DNA from: Nemertoderma westbladi
Lineage: Eukaryota; Xenacoelomorpha; Nemertodermatida; Nemertodermatidae
Direction of reading: 5' to 3'
Length of the DNA: 64,000 nt
NCBI GenBank assembly: GCA_032718475.1
Contig: JAUCBJ010005536.1
Span: 59,593-123,592 of the forward strand
The translations under genes and the position numbers were made by a program. Position 1 is the first letter of the stretch. Each line of letters begins with the position of its first letter. This document shows, in pieces, positions 1 to 11,843 of the stretch. Under the pieces are notes generated by a model. The model did not search any database and was not told where the DNA came from. It saw only the letters and a program-made list of their open reading frames with translations.

Positions 1-250
1 CCCATATCTCTTTTTCTTCTCCTATTCTTTTTATTTTTTTTTATTTATGAGTCGTGGGGACTGCTATAGTTTTGAGTCGAGCATTGCGCGCTCTGACTAG
101 AGACAGGAACCATGACTCATATACCCTATGCCCATATCTCTTTTTCTTCTCCTATTCTTTTTATTTTTTTATTATTTATGAGTCGTGGGGACTGCTGTAG
201 TTTTGGGTCGAGCATTGCGCGCCCTGACTAGAGACAGGAACCATGACTCA
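1..250. repeat. Tandem duplication, 130-bp unit, two copies
   Basis: The block at 1-130 recurs at 131-250 with a few substitutions. Shared landmarks are a pyrimidine-rich start, the word GAGTCGTGGGGACTGCT and the word GACTAGAGACAGGAACCATG. No coding potential is seen. Confidence 0.9.
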
Positions 251-270
251 TGTATCTAACCATTTTAAAT

Positions 271-810
271 GAATTTATTTTACTACCATTCCATTCCAGT
301 TTATTACCAGTTGTAGTGTATGCCGCGCTGGTAATAATCTGGAACCTGTAGTATTCTGGAACACGTTCGTGGGGTGTCGCAGCACGCGAACTTGAGCAAG
401 TTCAAAACAAATTCGATTTGAACTGGAGTCAAAAGTTCGAGAGATATTTTCCCGTAACTTTCAAAAATATTTGATCTTTTTCTTCTCTAGTATGCCCATA
501 CAGAATTTGGTTGAAAATGGTTAAAATCTACAAAAGTTGTTTACGTATGAATTTTTAATTACAGACAGACAGACAGATAGACAGACAGACATGAAATGTT
601 GCCCTATTTACTAATAATAATTGTGCGCCAAGGCTCGCCTTGACTGCGTGGCTCGTCCCACATTAGTTCATGTCACTCACTAACCGTATCAAATAAATTC
701 TCAAGTAATTTATTTTACTACCATTCCATTCCAGTTTATTACCAGTTGTAGTGTATGACGCGCAGGTAATAATCTGGAACCTGTAATATTCTGAAACATT
801 AGTTCTTGTC
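271..810. repeat. Direct repeat of about 90 bp flanking an inserted element
   Basis: The sequence at about 271-361 (landmark TTATTACCAGTTGTAGTGTA) is repeated at about 705-797. Both copies are followed by ATTAGTT..TGTCACTCACTA, but in the first copy that continuation is pushed to 663 by the insertion at 361-662. The second copy therefore acts as an empty-site reference. Confidence 0.85.
361..662. mobile_element. Short non-autonomous element, termini ACACGTTCGTGGGG / CTCGTCCCACA
   Basis: The left end reads ACACGTTCGTGGGGTGTCGC and the right end reads GTGGCTCGTCCCACA. Between them lie a small palindrome (GAACTTGAGCAAGTTC) and a GACA microsatellite near 566-590. The same left end recurs at 9820 and 62176. 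The same type of right end recurs near 11442, 34336 and 37726. Comparison with the empty repeat at 705-810 supports the insertion boundaries. No ORF is present. The superfamily is not recognised; the two ends are weakly inverted. Confidence 0.65.
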
Positions 811-840
811 ACTCACTACGGGAAGTTCTAGAACTTTTTA

Positions 841-3313
841 GTACATTTACCCATTTGCATAAGGAACATTGTGGTACACGGCAAAGGTCGTACATTCACC
901 CATTGCATAAGAACATTGTGGTACACGCAAAGGTCGTACATTCACCCATTGCATAAGAACATTGTGGTACACGGCAAAGGTCGTACATTCACCCATTTGC
1001 ATAATGAACATTGTGGTACACGGCAAAGATTGTACATTGTCTATTTATTTGCATAATAAGGTACATTGTGTTGTGGTACACAGCAGCAGTTGTACATCCA
1101 CCCATTTGCATAATGAACATTGGGGTACACAGCAAAGGTTGTACATCCACCCATTTGCATAATGAACATTGTGATGCACGGCAAAGATTGTACATTGTCA
1201 ATTTATTTGCATAAGGTACATTGTGTTGTGGTACACAGCAGCAGTTGTACATTAACCCATTTGGATAATGAACATTGTGGTACACGGCAAAGATTGTACA
1301 TTGTAAATTTATTTGCATAAGGTACATTGTGTTGTGGTACACAGCAGCAGTTGTACATTAACCCATTTGGATAATGAACATTGTGGTACACGGCAAAGAT
1401 TGTACATTGTAAATTTATTTGCATAAGGTACATTGTGTTGTGGTACACAGCAGCAGTTGTACATCCACCCATTTGCATAATGAACATTGGGGTACACAGC
1501 AAAGGTTGTACATCCACCCATTTGCATAATGAACATTGTGGTACACAGCAAAGGTTGTACATCCACCCATTTGCATAATGAACATTGTGATGCACGGCAA
1601 AGATTGTACATTGTCAATTTATTTGCATAAGGTACATTGTGTTGTGGTACACAGCAGCAGTTGTACATCCACCCATTTGCATAATGAACATTGGGGTACA
1701 CAGCAAAGGTTGTACATCCACCCATTTGCATAATGAACATTGTGATACACGGCAAAGATTGTACATTGTCAATTTATTTGCATAAGGTACATTGTGTTGT
1801 GGTACACAGCAGCAGTTGTACATTAACCCATTTGGATAAGGAAAATTGTGGTACACGGCAAAGGTCGTACATCTACCCATTTGCATAATGAACATTGTGG
1901 TACACGGCAAAGATTGTACATTGTCAATTTATTTGCATAAGGTACATTGTGTTGTGATACACAGCAGCAGTTGTACATTAACCCATTTGGATAATGAAAA
2001 TTGTGGTACACGGCAAAGGTTGTACATCCACCCATTTGCATAATGAACATTGTGGTACACGGCAAAGGTCGTACATTCACCCATTTGCATAATGAACATT
2101 GTGGTACACGGCAAAGGTCGTACATTCACCCATTTGCATAATGAACATTGTGGTACACAGCAAAGGTTGTACATACACCCATTTGCATAATGAACATTGT
2201 GGTACACGGCAAAGATTGTACATTGTCCATTTATTTGCATAAGGTACATTGTGTTGTGGTACACAGCAGCAGTTGTACATTAACCCATTTGGATAAGGAA
2301 AATTGTGGTACATGGCAAAGATTGTACATTGTCCATTTATTTGCATAAGGTACATTGTGTTGTGGTACACAGAAGCAGTTGTACACTAACCCATTTGGAT
2401 AAGGAAAATTGTGGTGCACGACAAAGGTTGTACATCCACCCATTTGCATAAGAAACATTGTGGTACACGGCAAAGGTTGTAGGTAGATTCACCCATTGCA
2501 TAAGAACATTGTGGTACACGGCAAAGGTCGTACATTAACCCATTTGCATAATGAACATTGTGGTACACAGCAAAGGTTGTACATTCACCCATTTGCATAA
2601 TGAACATTGTGGTACACGGCAAAGATTGTACATTGTCCATTTATTTGCATAAGGTACATTGTGTTGTGGTACACAGCAGCAGTTGTACATTAACCCATTT
2701 GGATAAGGAAAATTGTGGTACACGGCAAAGGTCGTACATTCACCCATTGCATAAGAACATTGTGGTACACGGCAAAGATTGTACATTGTCCATTTATTTG
2801 CATAAGGTACATTGTGTTGTGGTACACAGCAGCAGTTGTACATTAACCCATTTGGATAAGGAAAATTGTGGTACACGGCAAAGGTCGTACATTAACCCAT
2901 TTGGATAAGGAAAATTGTGGTACATGGCAAAGATTGTACATTGTCAATTTATTTGCATAAGGTACATTGTGTTGTGGTACACAGCAGCAGTTGTACATCC
3001 ACCCATTTGCATAATGAACATTGTGGTACACGGCAAAGGTCGTACATTCACCCATTTGCATAATGAACATTGTGGTACACAGCAAACGTTGTACATTGTA
3101 AATTTATTTGCATAAGGTACATTGTGTTGTGGTACACAGCAGCAGTTGTACATTCACCCATTTGCATAAGAACATTGTGGTACACGGCAAAGGTTGTACA
3201 TCCACCCATTTGCAGAATGAACATTGTGGTACACAGCAAAGGTCGTACATTAACCCATTTGCATAATGAACATTGTAGTACACAGCTACACGGTTGTAAA
3301 TTTACTCACTTAT
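841..3313. repeat. 2.5 kb minisatellite, about 49-bp unit with higher-order structure
   Basis: About 50 tandem units share the core TTGCATAATGAACATTGTGG. Three variants alternate: a GGCAAAGGT type, a GATTGTACATTGT type, and an AGCAGCAGTTGTACAT type. They often run as a three-unit higher-order repeat of roughly 150 bp, seen for example between the AGCAGCAG words near 1650, 1808 and 1963. The units contain few stop codons on either strand, so long open frames appear on both. These are by-products of the repeat, not genes. Confidence 0.95.
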
Positions 3314-3599
3314 GAACATGGTTGTCAATAACAATCCAGCTTGCACGAGAAAGCTTCAGACTATTTTTAATTAATTAATACATGTAAAAAAGTAAATTCA
3401 ACTAAATAAATATATTATTACAGATGATGTGGTGTTATAGGGAGCGGCGGTGTGGGGGGGGGGGGGGGGGGGTTGGTTAACCGCATTTAGGTGGGTCTAA
3501 TAATGAATACCTTCCATGTACCCATCCCGTACTCGACAAACATAGTTACATTTTTATTTTTCATATAGTCATTCTGTCTAATTTTTTTTTATTACCAAT
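3314..3599. other. Non-coding AT-rich stretch with a G run
   Basis: No gene is seen. A run of about 20 G lies near 3455-3472. The sequence is otherwise AT-rich and unremarkable. Confidence 0.6.
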
Positions 3600-4690
3600 A
3601 TATTATAAAGATATGGTATTATCATATTTTTTATTATTATTTTATAATGTCGTAATACATTGTAAGTTTTCATCACTTATACTCGATGTTAGATAAACTA
3701 TATTTTACTTCCAATAATATTACAGTGCGAGACGTTTTTATAGTGCGTTTGTATTGTTATTTTATACCAAAATGCAACACTTAAACCATACGCATTCAAG
3801 GTAGTCCTACTACGATGTGGGCCTCAATGGAAGTAAATAGATTCAAACTGGCCGTATGCGTTACTACATGATGTCATAACCACAGAGTTAGGTCATATTT
3901 CCGCATTTTCAAATAAAATGATTTTTACTGATTCCTTAAAACATGAAAAATAATAATATATATATATATAATATGTAAATAAAATACCTAAAATAGTATT
4001 TACATTATATCCCGTAGTGTGATATTACTTTATTATCTATACATATATATTCACACTATATTAGGAGTATGTACCTATTGTATATGCATATGGCTAATTA
4101 ACTAATACTGTTACTTATGTTTGCAATAAATATAATTTTGTTAATTAAAAAGTTTATAAATTATAAATATACTTTATGGTATATCATAGTTTTTATTATT
4201 ATTTTATAATGTCGTAATACATTGTAAGTTTTAATCACTTATACTCAATGTTTTAGATAAGCTATATTTTACTTCCAATAATATTACAGTGCGAGACGTT
4301 TTTGTAGTGCGTCTGTATTGCAACTACTTAAACCATATGCATTCAAGGTAGTCCTACTACGATGTGTGCCTAAATGGAAGTTAATTGATTCAAACTGGCC
4401 GTATAAATTATGCATTACTACGTGATATGTTATGTAAACTTAGGTAATATTTCCGTATTATCAAATGAAATGATTTTAACTGATATCTTACAACTTATGT
4501 GAAACACCATATATATATATCGTATTATATCCGGTGGATCTTTATTATCTATAGGCATATATATATACATATATATATACACACATTTGGCAGTATGTAC
4601 CTATTGTATATGCATATTAATTGCTAATTCATTAATACTGTTACTTAAGTTTGTAATAATTATAATATTGTTAATTAAAAAGTTTATAAA
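3600..4690. repeat. Diverged tandem duplication, period about 540 bp
   Basis: Two head-to-tail copies (about 3600-4140 and 4141-4690) share TTTTATAATGTCGTAATACA, GCGAGACGTTTTT and GGTAGTCCTACTACGATGTG in the same order. Both end at GTTAATTAAAAAGTTTATAA. No coding potential is visible. TA dinucleotide tracts differ between the copies. Confidence 0.85.
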
Positions 4691-5955
4691 TTATTATACA
4701 TATACTTTTTCAGTTCATAGTTCACCGGCTTATTAAAGGGTCCCCGGGTTGTTACAAATTTAAGTACCTGGGTTACATCTTTCTCTCCACCACTGATGAC
4801 AATTACCAGTCTATACCGTGTTTATATCGAGTTTATACCTCAGGGATTTAAAGTTCCCAAGACGTTAAATTTAAACTTTTCTCTCTTACTGCACGCAAGA
4901 TTATTGAATTTCATTGTGGGCTCGAAAAAACTATTATATCGCAACGTACAACAAATTGAATGTTGCCTATAACAATATAATTTAGAAAATTGTTCCGTTT
5001 TCGGTACGATCGCAGTGTATCATACATATGTGGGGCACTGAATCTTCCAAAACTTGTTCATGCCCTTCACAGTATCACCTAACTCCTCCTTTGTGGGTGA
5101 GCCAGAATTTTTATTTTCGCTTTCAATATTTAGCTTAAAATGTTTGAAAAAAGTATCTTGCATGTAGTATGTAGTTTATATATGTATATTATTTTGTTGG
5201 TTGCAATGGAAAGCTTCCCGTGCAAGGATTCCAAATAAATGTAAAAATATTTTAATTTGGTTGGTAAATAACTGAGTTATGGTCATTTGAATGTTGCATG
5301 TTATTGCTTCCGCTGCAGCCCATTTATTATATTTAATATATAAACTATGTTCTAGAACAGTTTGTTTATCTCATAAGTACCTGGGCAACGAATGCCATGC
5401 CTGGGGGGGATGGGGGGGGGGGGGAGGTCACTGAATTATGACAATATATTCCAGGACATGTTGTAGCCTAGTTTCCCTCCCTGTGTTTGTTTGGCTAATG
5501 GGAGGTAAGGAGGGTAGTTCGGCTGCGCTAACCCATAGTACCTATGTTTTAACTGTTTTGCAAATAGCTTAGTCTTGTGTCGGTTTATATAGATTCAATG
5601 TAAATATCCGATCACACCACAATATAAATAATAACGGGAATCCTTATGGTCGCACAAATCACCAAGTAGTAAAGATTGCTTTATAAATAACTAGAAAGCC
5701 AGCAAGCTGGCTATAAGAAGACGGTCTATAAGACAACAAAACCGAAAAACTACTGTAAATGATAATCCCCAATCAATCCAACATCAATCGCAATCAATAT
5801 GTAAGTAAACCTCGCCTACCATGCAATGCAGCCTTGGCGAAAGCAGAATTAATGTTATGATGACCAGTTCGGAGTTCCCAACAGATAACGCACCCCAACC
5901 ATTGGATTTACTGAGACTCACTCAACACTACAATCAGCGTGTTACCTGTCTTCCC
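4691..5955. other. Non-coding interval
   Basis: No recognisable gene or repeat family was found. A G-rich tract (GGGGGGGATGGGG type) lies near 5403-5426. Frames are closed by frequent stops. Confidence 0.5.
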
Positions 5956-6209
5956 GAGACCAGATAGGGGGGAAACTCGACGCAATAAAAATTCATCCCT
6001 CTCCAGGGGAAATTCGACGCAAATAACAATTGATTACTCTCAAAAATAAACTGTAACCTGTTCTATTGTGTTTAGTTTATTGTTTTGGTTAAAATAACGT
6101 GCCACTTTACCCTGCTCATTTCCCTAAATTGAGAATTTAACAATGAGACGGGATATTAATTCGCCAATTGGCCAATTTGCGTCCAGTTTCCCCCTGCCCC
6201 CCCTGTCTC
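5956..6209. mobile_element. MITE-like repeat with inverted G/C-rich ends, copy 1
   Basis: About 254 bp. The left end (GAGAC, a G run, GGAAACT.GACGCAA) is the inverse of the right end (TTGCGTCCAGTTTCCCCC, a C run, GTCTC). The interior (AATTCATCCCTCTCC, CCTGTTCTATTGTGTTTAG) matches 11582-11843. The ends are imperfect terminal inverted repeats containing homopolymers. There is no ORF. Superfamily unknown. Confidence 0.75.
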
Positions 6210-6354
6210 TGCACAAAAAAGACAAAATATTTTTTCGGGGAGCATAAAACAGTAACAGTTAGGTCTATGTAAAATTACAGCAAGGAACGCTTTTTAAGTT
6301 TGTTAGTTAATTCTCTCCCGCTGCCATTAACCTTGCGTACACTGTTTTAAAGGT

Positions 6355-7130
6355 ATGTTTCTAAAGGCACTTAATACTGTAGCACCAATTAAAGAAATTA
6401 GTCTTAAACAACGCACTGAGCCCTGGATGACCTCGGTTATTCTTAGTAATATCAGAGAAAGAGATAACTATTTGTATAAATTTAGGAAATACCGTGTTTT
6501 ACCTGATTATAATAATTACTGCAAATATAGAAACCTTGTCCAACGGGAAATAAAAAAAGCTAAATCTGAATATTTGTACAACAAAATAAGTGAGAATAAA
6601 GATAATCCTAAAAGTCTATGGTCTACCCTAAAATCTTTAGGTTATAAAAACCATAAATCTAAATCGAATATTGTTCTGCAAGAAAACGGTGTGCTGATTC
6701 ATGATCATACTCTAGTTAGCAATTTTTTAATAATTATTTTACTAATGTTGCCTCTAATTTAGTTAAGAAGTTACCGTTATCAAGTAATAAATATAGTATA
6801 GGGTCCGAAACTCTAAATAATTTTTATTTAGAAAAGTTACAAAATTCAGAAAAGTTATTTTTAAAACCCGGTTCTGAGGATTTCGTTTTTCAAAATCTAC
6901 TTAGCCTATCAGCCTCAAAAAGTACCGGTCTAGACCTAATACCTGCCCGTTTTCTTAAGGATGGTGCTGAAGTACTTAAAGTGCCTATTACTTTTATTAT
7001 TAATTACTCATCGTAGATAATGTAGTACAGTACCAGACGAACTGAAATTAGCTAAGGTTGTTCCTCTGTAGAAAAAGAATAGTAAAGTAGAACCTTGTAA
7101 TTACAGACCTTTACACAGCTGGAGGCACAT
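6355..7130 (+). pseudogene. LINE remnant: linker between endonuclease and RT
   Basis: An open stretch at 6355-6762 reads as the region just upstream of the RT in CR1/jockey-like LINEs. It includes APIKEISLKQRTEPWMT, a basic RERDNYLYKFRK segment, and KKAKSEYLYNKISENK. A frameshift near 6724 moves the reading to another frame, which continues through TNVASNLVKKL and STGLDLIPARFLKDGA to about 7015, where stops end it. The RT catalytic motifs and the endonuclease are missing, so the fragment is truncated at both ends. It is surely a dead copy. The clade assignment comes from remembered family resemblance. Confidence 0.75.
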
Positions 7131-8700
7131 CTTTGTAGGCTAAATCTGATCTATTTATAAAATATTTAATTACCCTTACTAGATGCTTTAGGCCAAAGAT
7201 CATATTGATCATGCTCAAAGATCATAAAAATGACCCATTTGGGCAAATTGACTAAAATTATGTATATCACCCAATAGCGAACCCGTTTCGACCAAAAAGT
7301 TACTAATTTTAAATCATTATCGCTCATTTTGCCTTTTTGGTATATTATCGCCTACTTCCTGAAGGTAGCCATTCGCCTCTGATATTCGACTTGGCAGTCA
7401 GGGACCCGATTTTACGAAAATCCATTTATCTCCGCTTCCGCTGGGTCTTTTTGAAAATTTAAAAAATTGGCGAGCTCCTCTCGTTGTTTCCCATCGATTG
7501 GCTGCGTTAATTTCTATATTCCATCAATTAATGCGTTCTTAATTAGCGCTAATTGCTAATTACTGCATTTTTTAACGACTCGTTAAATTTCCTCCATAAC
7601 TCGAGAACTTCTTAATTTACGATTCCGGGACCGCTTCCGTTGGATAGATCTCGAGCTTCCCGACCATATCTCTTGTACATGTTTTTACTTTAAACGAATC
7701 CTTCCCGTAGTAATAGGCGAAAATAATATCGGCCAATCAGCGACCTTCGTTGGCCCCGTAGACCCCCTAGAATTAATTTTTTTCAATTTTTTATTGGGTC
7801 CGTCAAGCATAATTCGGGGGTAAGGAACATTTTGTAGTTTGTAACTTTTCCGAAATTCCCACTCCTTCTAGGTGTATTTCGCGAAAGATCAAAAAGATCG
7901 TGTTTGACCTTGGCCTGATCGAGACCCCCGCATCGGATCGCTTAGAAAAAAGATGTGGCTGGAGTAAACCATATACCCCCTACGCGATCCAAGCGTCGCC
8001 GTTTCCCCAGGTATAGCCAGTTTGTCTAAAAACGAAATGTCCATTTTGGCGGGAAATTCAAATTTTTTAATTTTAAATCGCTTATAACTCGAGAACCGCC
8101 GCTCGGATCGGGCCCAAATTTTTTTTTAGACAACTAATTAGGGGGGTATTGTGGGGTACCTGTATCGGCGTTTTCCCCCAATATGCTCCCTTATACCCTA
8201 TCTCGGCCACCTCGTAAACTTTGGGTATTAAGGAGAAATTGTTAGAGGAGGCGAGGCAATGGTAGTGTTAGGTAGTGGTTAAAACCACCCGGCCTTCGGC
8301 CGGGACATAGGTTTTTCGCCTCTTCTCGTCTAGACTGTCACCGGTACAGGTGTCAGCAGTAGTACGTACTGTTTGTGCTTTTGCTGTACCGATATAATTT
8401 CTGTTGTTGACCATTTACCCTACAGCTAGTAAAAGGCCTATGGCCGAAATATTGCTGGAAATATTCATTAATTAGTTTTATTAATTGTTTATCAGTGGGT
8501 CACGTGTAAAAAGATCTCTATCCTATCCACTCTAGATAAATATAGCTAATTGTTTATCGATTGTTAATGAAGCCAACCATCCCAACAATAGTGTTGGTAT
8601 TGAGTATTTAGATTATCTGCGCTTTATCGCCCATCAATCAACGGTAAGAGTAGGTTATTTACAAATTGTTTACAACCTAATAATGAACCAGCGACCGGGC
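7131..8700. other. Non-coding interval with hairpin and AT-rich blocks
   Basis: No protein-like reading was found. The phrase TAACTCGAGAAC occurs near 7600 and again near 8090, each time followed by a CCGCT(T/C) word, suggesting an old internal repeat. A perfect 7-bp stem (CCCGGCC, loop TTC, GGCCGGG) lies near 8289-8305. Neither has an obvious function. Confidence 0.5.
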
Positions 8701-8729
8701 CAGGCCGGCCAAAGCTTAACATTTCTCCA

Positions 8730-9775
8730 AATCATTTGAGCTATCTAAAGAAATTGGTTTCAAGTGGTCTGAAATAGCAGTGATGTTTGGTATCAGCCGA
8801 TCTACCATTCAGGGTCGAGTTTGAGAGTTTGATTTAGCAATCCGTGGAAGATATATCAATATCAGTGTTGGTGATCTTCCTAGTATCATTGCCCAAATTT
8901 ATAATCAATTCCCTCAGGCCAGCTGTAGATTTGTTAATACCCTAATGAAGGAGAAAAATATTTATGTGCCATTTGAGTGTGTTTATCGACATTTACGACA
9001 AATTAATCCAGTATTATCAGCAGCAAGATGGGGTTGGGGTGCAATGGTTTCGCGGCGCAAATACAGTGTCAAGGCAGCTAATTCACTGTGGCACATAAAT
9101 GGTCACCATAGCCTAATACGCTGGAATATTGTGGTAGATAGATAGATTTTATTTATACATTATGTAAAAACAATAACAAATACACCAAACAATGTACCGG
9201 TATAAAGGTATTGTCCAACATAACATATAGGATTACCCCTAAAGCTTTGCAGCTTATTTCCAAGGGGGTCCTTCAAAACAGTAGTGCGGGTGGTACATGG
9301 TGGAATTGATGGTTTTTCAAGGTTAATTACTTATCTTAGAGCATCTGGAAATAATCGGGCAGATACAGTATTACCATTATTCGAAGAAGCAGACGTCTTT
9401 GGTGAGATGTTTTTCGTACAGTTATCATTGTTTTTTATGAATTTTTTGTTAGAAGATAATCATCACTTTGATATATCCAATGCCGCTGATATTTATTGCT
9501 TACATGTTGCCTTTAAGCTCCAGATAAACATAGCGCTCGAGCAATTCGTTTCGACATGGAATCGTCATGGTTTGCTAACAGAAAACTATTAGTCGCCAAT
9601 AAAAAATTTTGTAAATAGTAAATTGAACTGTGTTAATAATACTGACGAAACCACGGATATAGAAACATATGGGTGGATTGGGAATGGCCCATTGTTGCAC
9701 GAAGAAGAATCTGTGGTTGATGTTTCAGATCTAATTGCACCCATTATATTACTGTCGATAGTACTTTGTACATAG
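8730..9775 (+). pseudogene. Decayed integrase-core (DDE-type) transposase
   Basis: The reading begins with a helix-turn-helix-like segment (GFKWSEIAVMFGISRSTIQG, about 8755-8815). It then runs through an rve-type integrase core: SLWHINGHHSLIRWNIV near 9085-9130, VVHGGIDGFSRLITYL at 9285-9333, and NRADTVLPLFEEA. It ends with the C-terminal signature FVSTWNRHGLLTENY near 9546-9590. The middle of the catalytic core between LFEEA and GEMFF is deleted, so at least one acidic catalytic residue region is missing. Stops occur after the HTH and at 9143, and a 153-bp insertion splits the core at 9137-9289. The family is the animal integrase-core protein group that shares the HGGIDGFSR motif. It is dead here. 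Confidence 0.75.
9137..9289 (-). mobile_element. Short 3'-end LINE/SINE insertion inside the transposase pseudogene
   Basis: The insertion breaks the reading IVVHGGIDG, with GTGGTA on both sides (9131-9136 and 9290-9295), a 6-bp target duplication. On the - strand it reads AAGGACCCCCTTGGAAATAA, then CTGCAAAGCTTT, and ends in a tetranucleotide CTAT tail. This resembles the 3' end of a CR1/L2-like LINE, or a SINE borrowing it. It is non-coding. Confidence 0.7.
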
Positions 9776-9819
9776 GTATAGTGAATCGCCAAACCAATCC
9801 CTTAACACCACATAGTACC

Positions 9820-11442
9820 ACACGTTCGTGGGGCCTTCGCGCAGCACGAGGCCCAGTTATGAGATACAAATTAAAATTGTGCGACTGTATCACAAAATCA
9901 GGTTATGAGATATTAACCCACACCACCAATTAATCAAAGAAAGGGGGACAGTACGTGTTCACCCCTTTTAATCTGCACACCCCCCCCCCCCCTCCCCCCA
10001 CCCACCAATACATAACCGCGACATCTACCACCCACGGAAGGGTAGCACGAACTTATTTCCAATCGCACGTTAAATATGCAAAGCCAGGTGGTTTATAGGA
10101 ATATAATAAACGCAGTACTCGTTTTCATTATAAGCCTCTTTGCGTTCGTCCTGTTTTGTATTTAAATATATTTCTTAAACGCAGGATAGGACGATCTTTA
10201 TAATAATAATAACTAGGGATGCGATCAATATGTGAAGCCAGGTGGTTTATATAACAATTTAGTCAACGCAGTACTCGTCTTCATTATATGCCTCGTTGCG
10301 CTCGTCGCTTGTCCTGTTTTGTCATAAAATATTTTTCCTAAACGCAGACTGACGATCTTTATACAGTTATAACTATGCGAAGTTTCGAAACTGTGCGAGT
10401 AACTGTTGATACATCTATGTGGAGATGTGTGATATGTGGAGATGTGTGATACAACGCCAACGCATCTTATGCCGATGTAGTAATATGGGTATTGAAATAA
10501 TATTAAATCAATGTACACTCTTAAAGCTGCAGCGAAAAAATGTAGCTAATTTCCTAGGTTACATATAAAATAATAATATTATTTTTAAGAACATTAATTT
10601 TACTACTTTGCAAAAATTCAATTAAAAAATAACCAGACATATACATTGTGGAATAAACTATTTCAGAAGCCTACACAACAGCCATGCCATGGATTGTATT
10701 TATGTTATTATATCTGTCATTTACCTGAGATAGCAATACAACACTTATAGTAGAGTCAATACAGGAAGGATGTTGGGATGTTGGATTTCAAGAATGATGT
10801 CTGGGCTGGAATAGCAATACTGGTTGCCTATTACAGTACAATTCCTCTCTGGTTAGTCTACAGCCACAACTCCAAGCCAGCTAGCTCCACACCAGCAGAG
10901 ACTTGACCAATAATCATTCCCAGCAAATAGCTGCCTTACACACACATCCTTCCATCGTACCAGCATGTTAGCCAATAAATGAGCAGTATTTAATGAGAAT
11001 CAATTTTTTATGACGTTTTAATTACTTTAGATCAATTAAAGACACAATTAATAAAGCAAATCACTTGAACTAATTAAAAACTATAATAGAATGGCGTATG
11101 TGGATTACATCTGTATAATTTTTAAGTATAATTATTTAAATCTTATACTGTAAAACAATTAATTTCCTTTAAAAGGCAGGTTGAAAATGGTGTTTTTACC
11201 GTAATCAACTTAATTAACTAATTAACTGCTATTATCTTAGCTTCTCGAAGGCCACACGGAAATTCTACTTGGAAAATTTCTAAACTTTTGCCAAACAACA
11301 TGTGTACCAAGTTTGGATAGATTTCATCAAAGATTGGCTGAGTTATTAACGTTTAAAATTGGACGCGACAGAACGACAGAACGACAGGTTGATTAATGGT
11401 ACCACTACGCTAAGGCTCACTCACTTCGTGGCTCGCCCCACA
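9820..11442. mobile_element. Possible larger member of the ACACGTTCGTGGGG element family
   Basis: The left-end word ACACGTTCGTGGGGCCTTCG at 9820 and the right-end word CTTCGTGGCTCGCCCCACA ending at 11442 are the termini seen at 361-662. The 1.6 kb between them is non-coding and includes a C run near 9979-10000, a local repeat (CCAGGTGGTTTATA near 10085 and 10230) and a GACAG-type tract near 11370-11388. Whether both ends belong to one insertion or to two partial ones cannot be decided here. Confidence 0.4.
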
Positions 11443-11581
11443 TACTCACAGACTGAGAACTGTTTCGAGTTTAGTTGGCCACTGCCTGTTACGGAAACAT
11501 TGTATTATTTATGTTAAAGCATATTGTATTGTTTGTTTTTAAAATATTAATTAAGTACGAATTGTGGTGGTTTTTTAAGAT

Positions 11582-11843
11582 GGGGGGGGGGGGGGGGGGG
11601 GGGGGTACTGAACGCAATAAAAATTCATCCCTCTCCATTGGAAATTCGACGCAAATAGCAGCTGATTACTCTCAAATATAAAACTGTAACCTGTTCTATT
11701 GTGTTTAGTTTATTGATTTGGTTAAAAATAACGTACCACTGTAACCTGCTCCTTTCCCTAAATTGAGAATTTAACTTTGAGGTAGGATATTAATTCGCCA
11801 AGATTGGAATTGCGCCCAGTTCCCCCCCCCCCCCCCCTGTCTC
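11582..11843. mobile_element. MITE-like repeat with poly-G / poly-C ends, copy 2
   Basis: This is a close relative of 5956-6209. It starts with 24 G at 11582-11605, shares the interior (CGCAATAAAAATTCATCCCT, CCTGTTCTATTGTGTTTAG, GAGAATTTAAC), and ends with a C run and TGTCTC at 11843. The terminal homopolymers are much longer than in copy 1, consistent with G-run expansion inside the inverted ends. Confidence 0.75.

Noticed and set aside
841-3313. CRISPR-like array
   Set aside because: Units are contiguous without unique spacers, and the genome is animal.
871-3315. Cys/Tyr-rich repeat ORFs on both strands in the minisatellite
   Set aside because: They follow from a stop-poor tandem repeat; both strands are equally open and no start, signal peptide or conservation supports them.
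8289-8305. Rho-independent terminator
   Set aside because: The hairpin is not followed by a T run, and the sequence is eukaryotic.
11475-11681. Poly-glycine protein
   Set aside because: The glycines come from the 24-G run at a MITE end.
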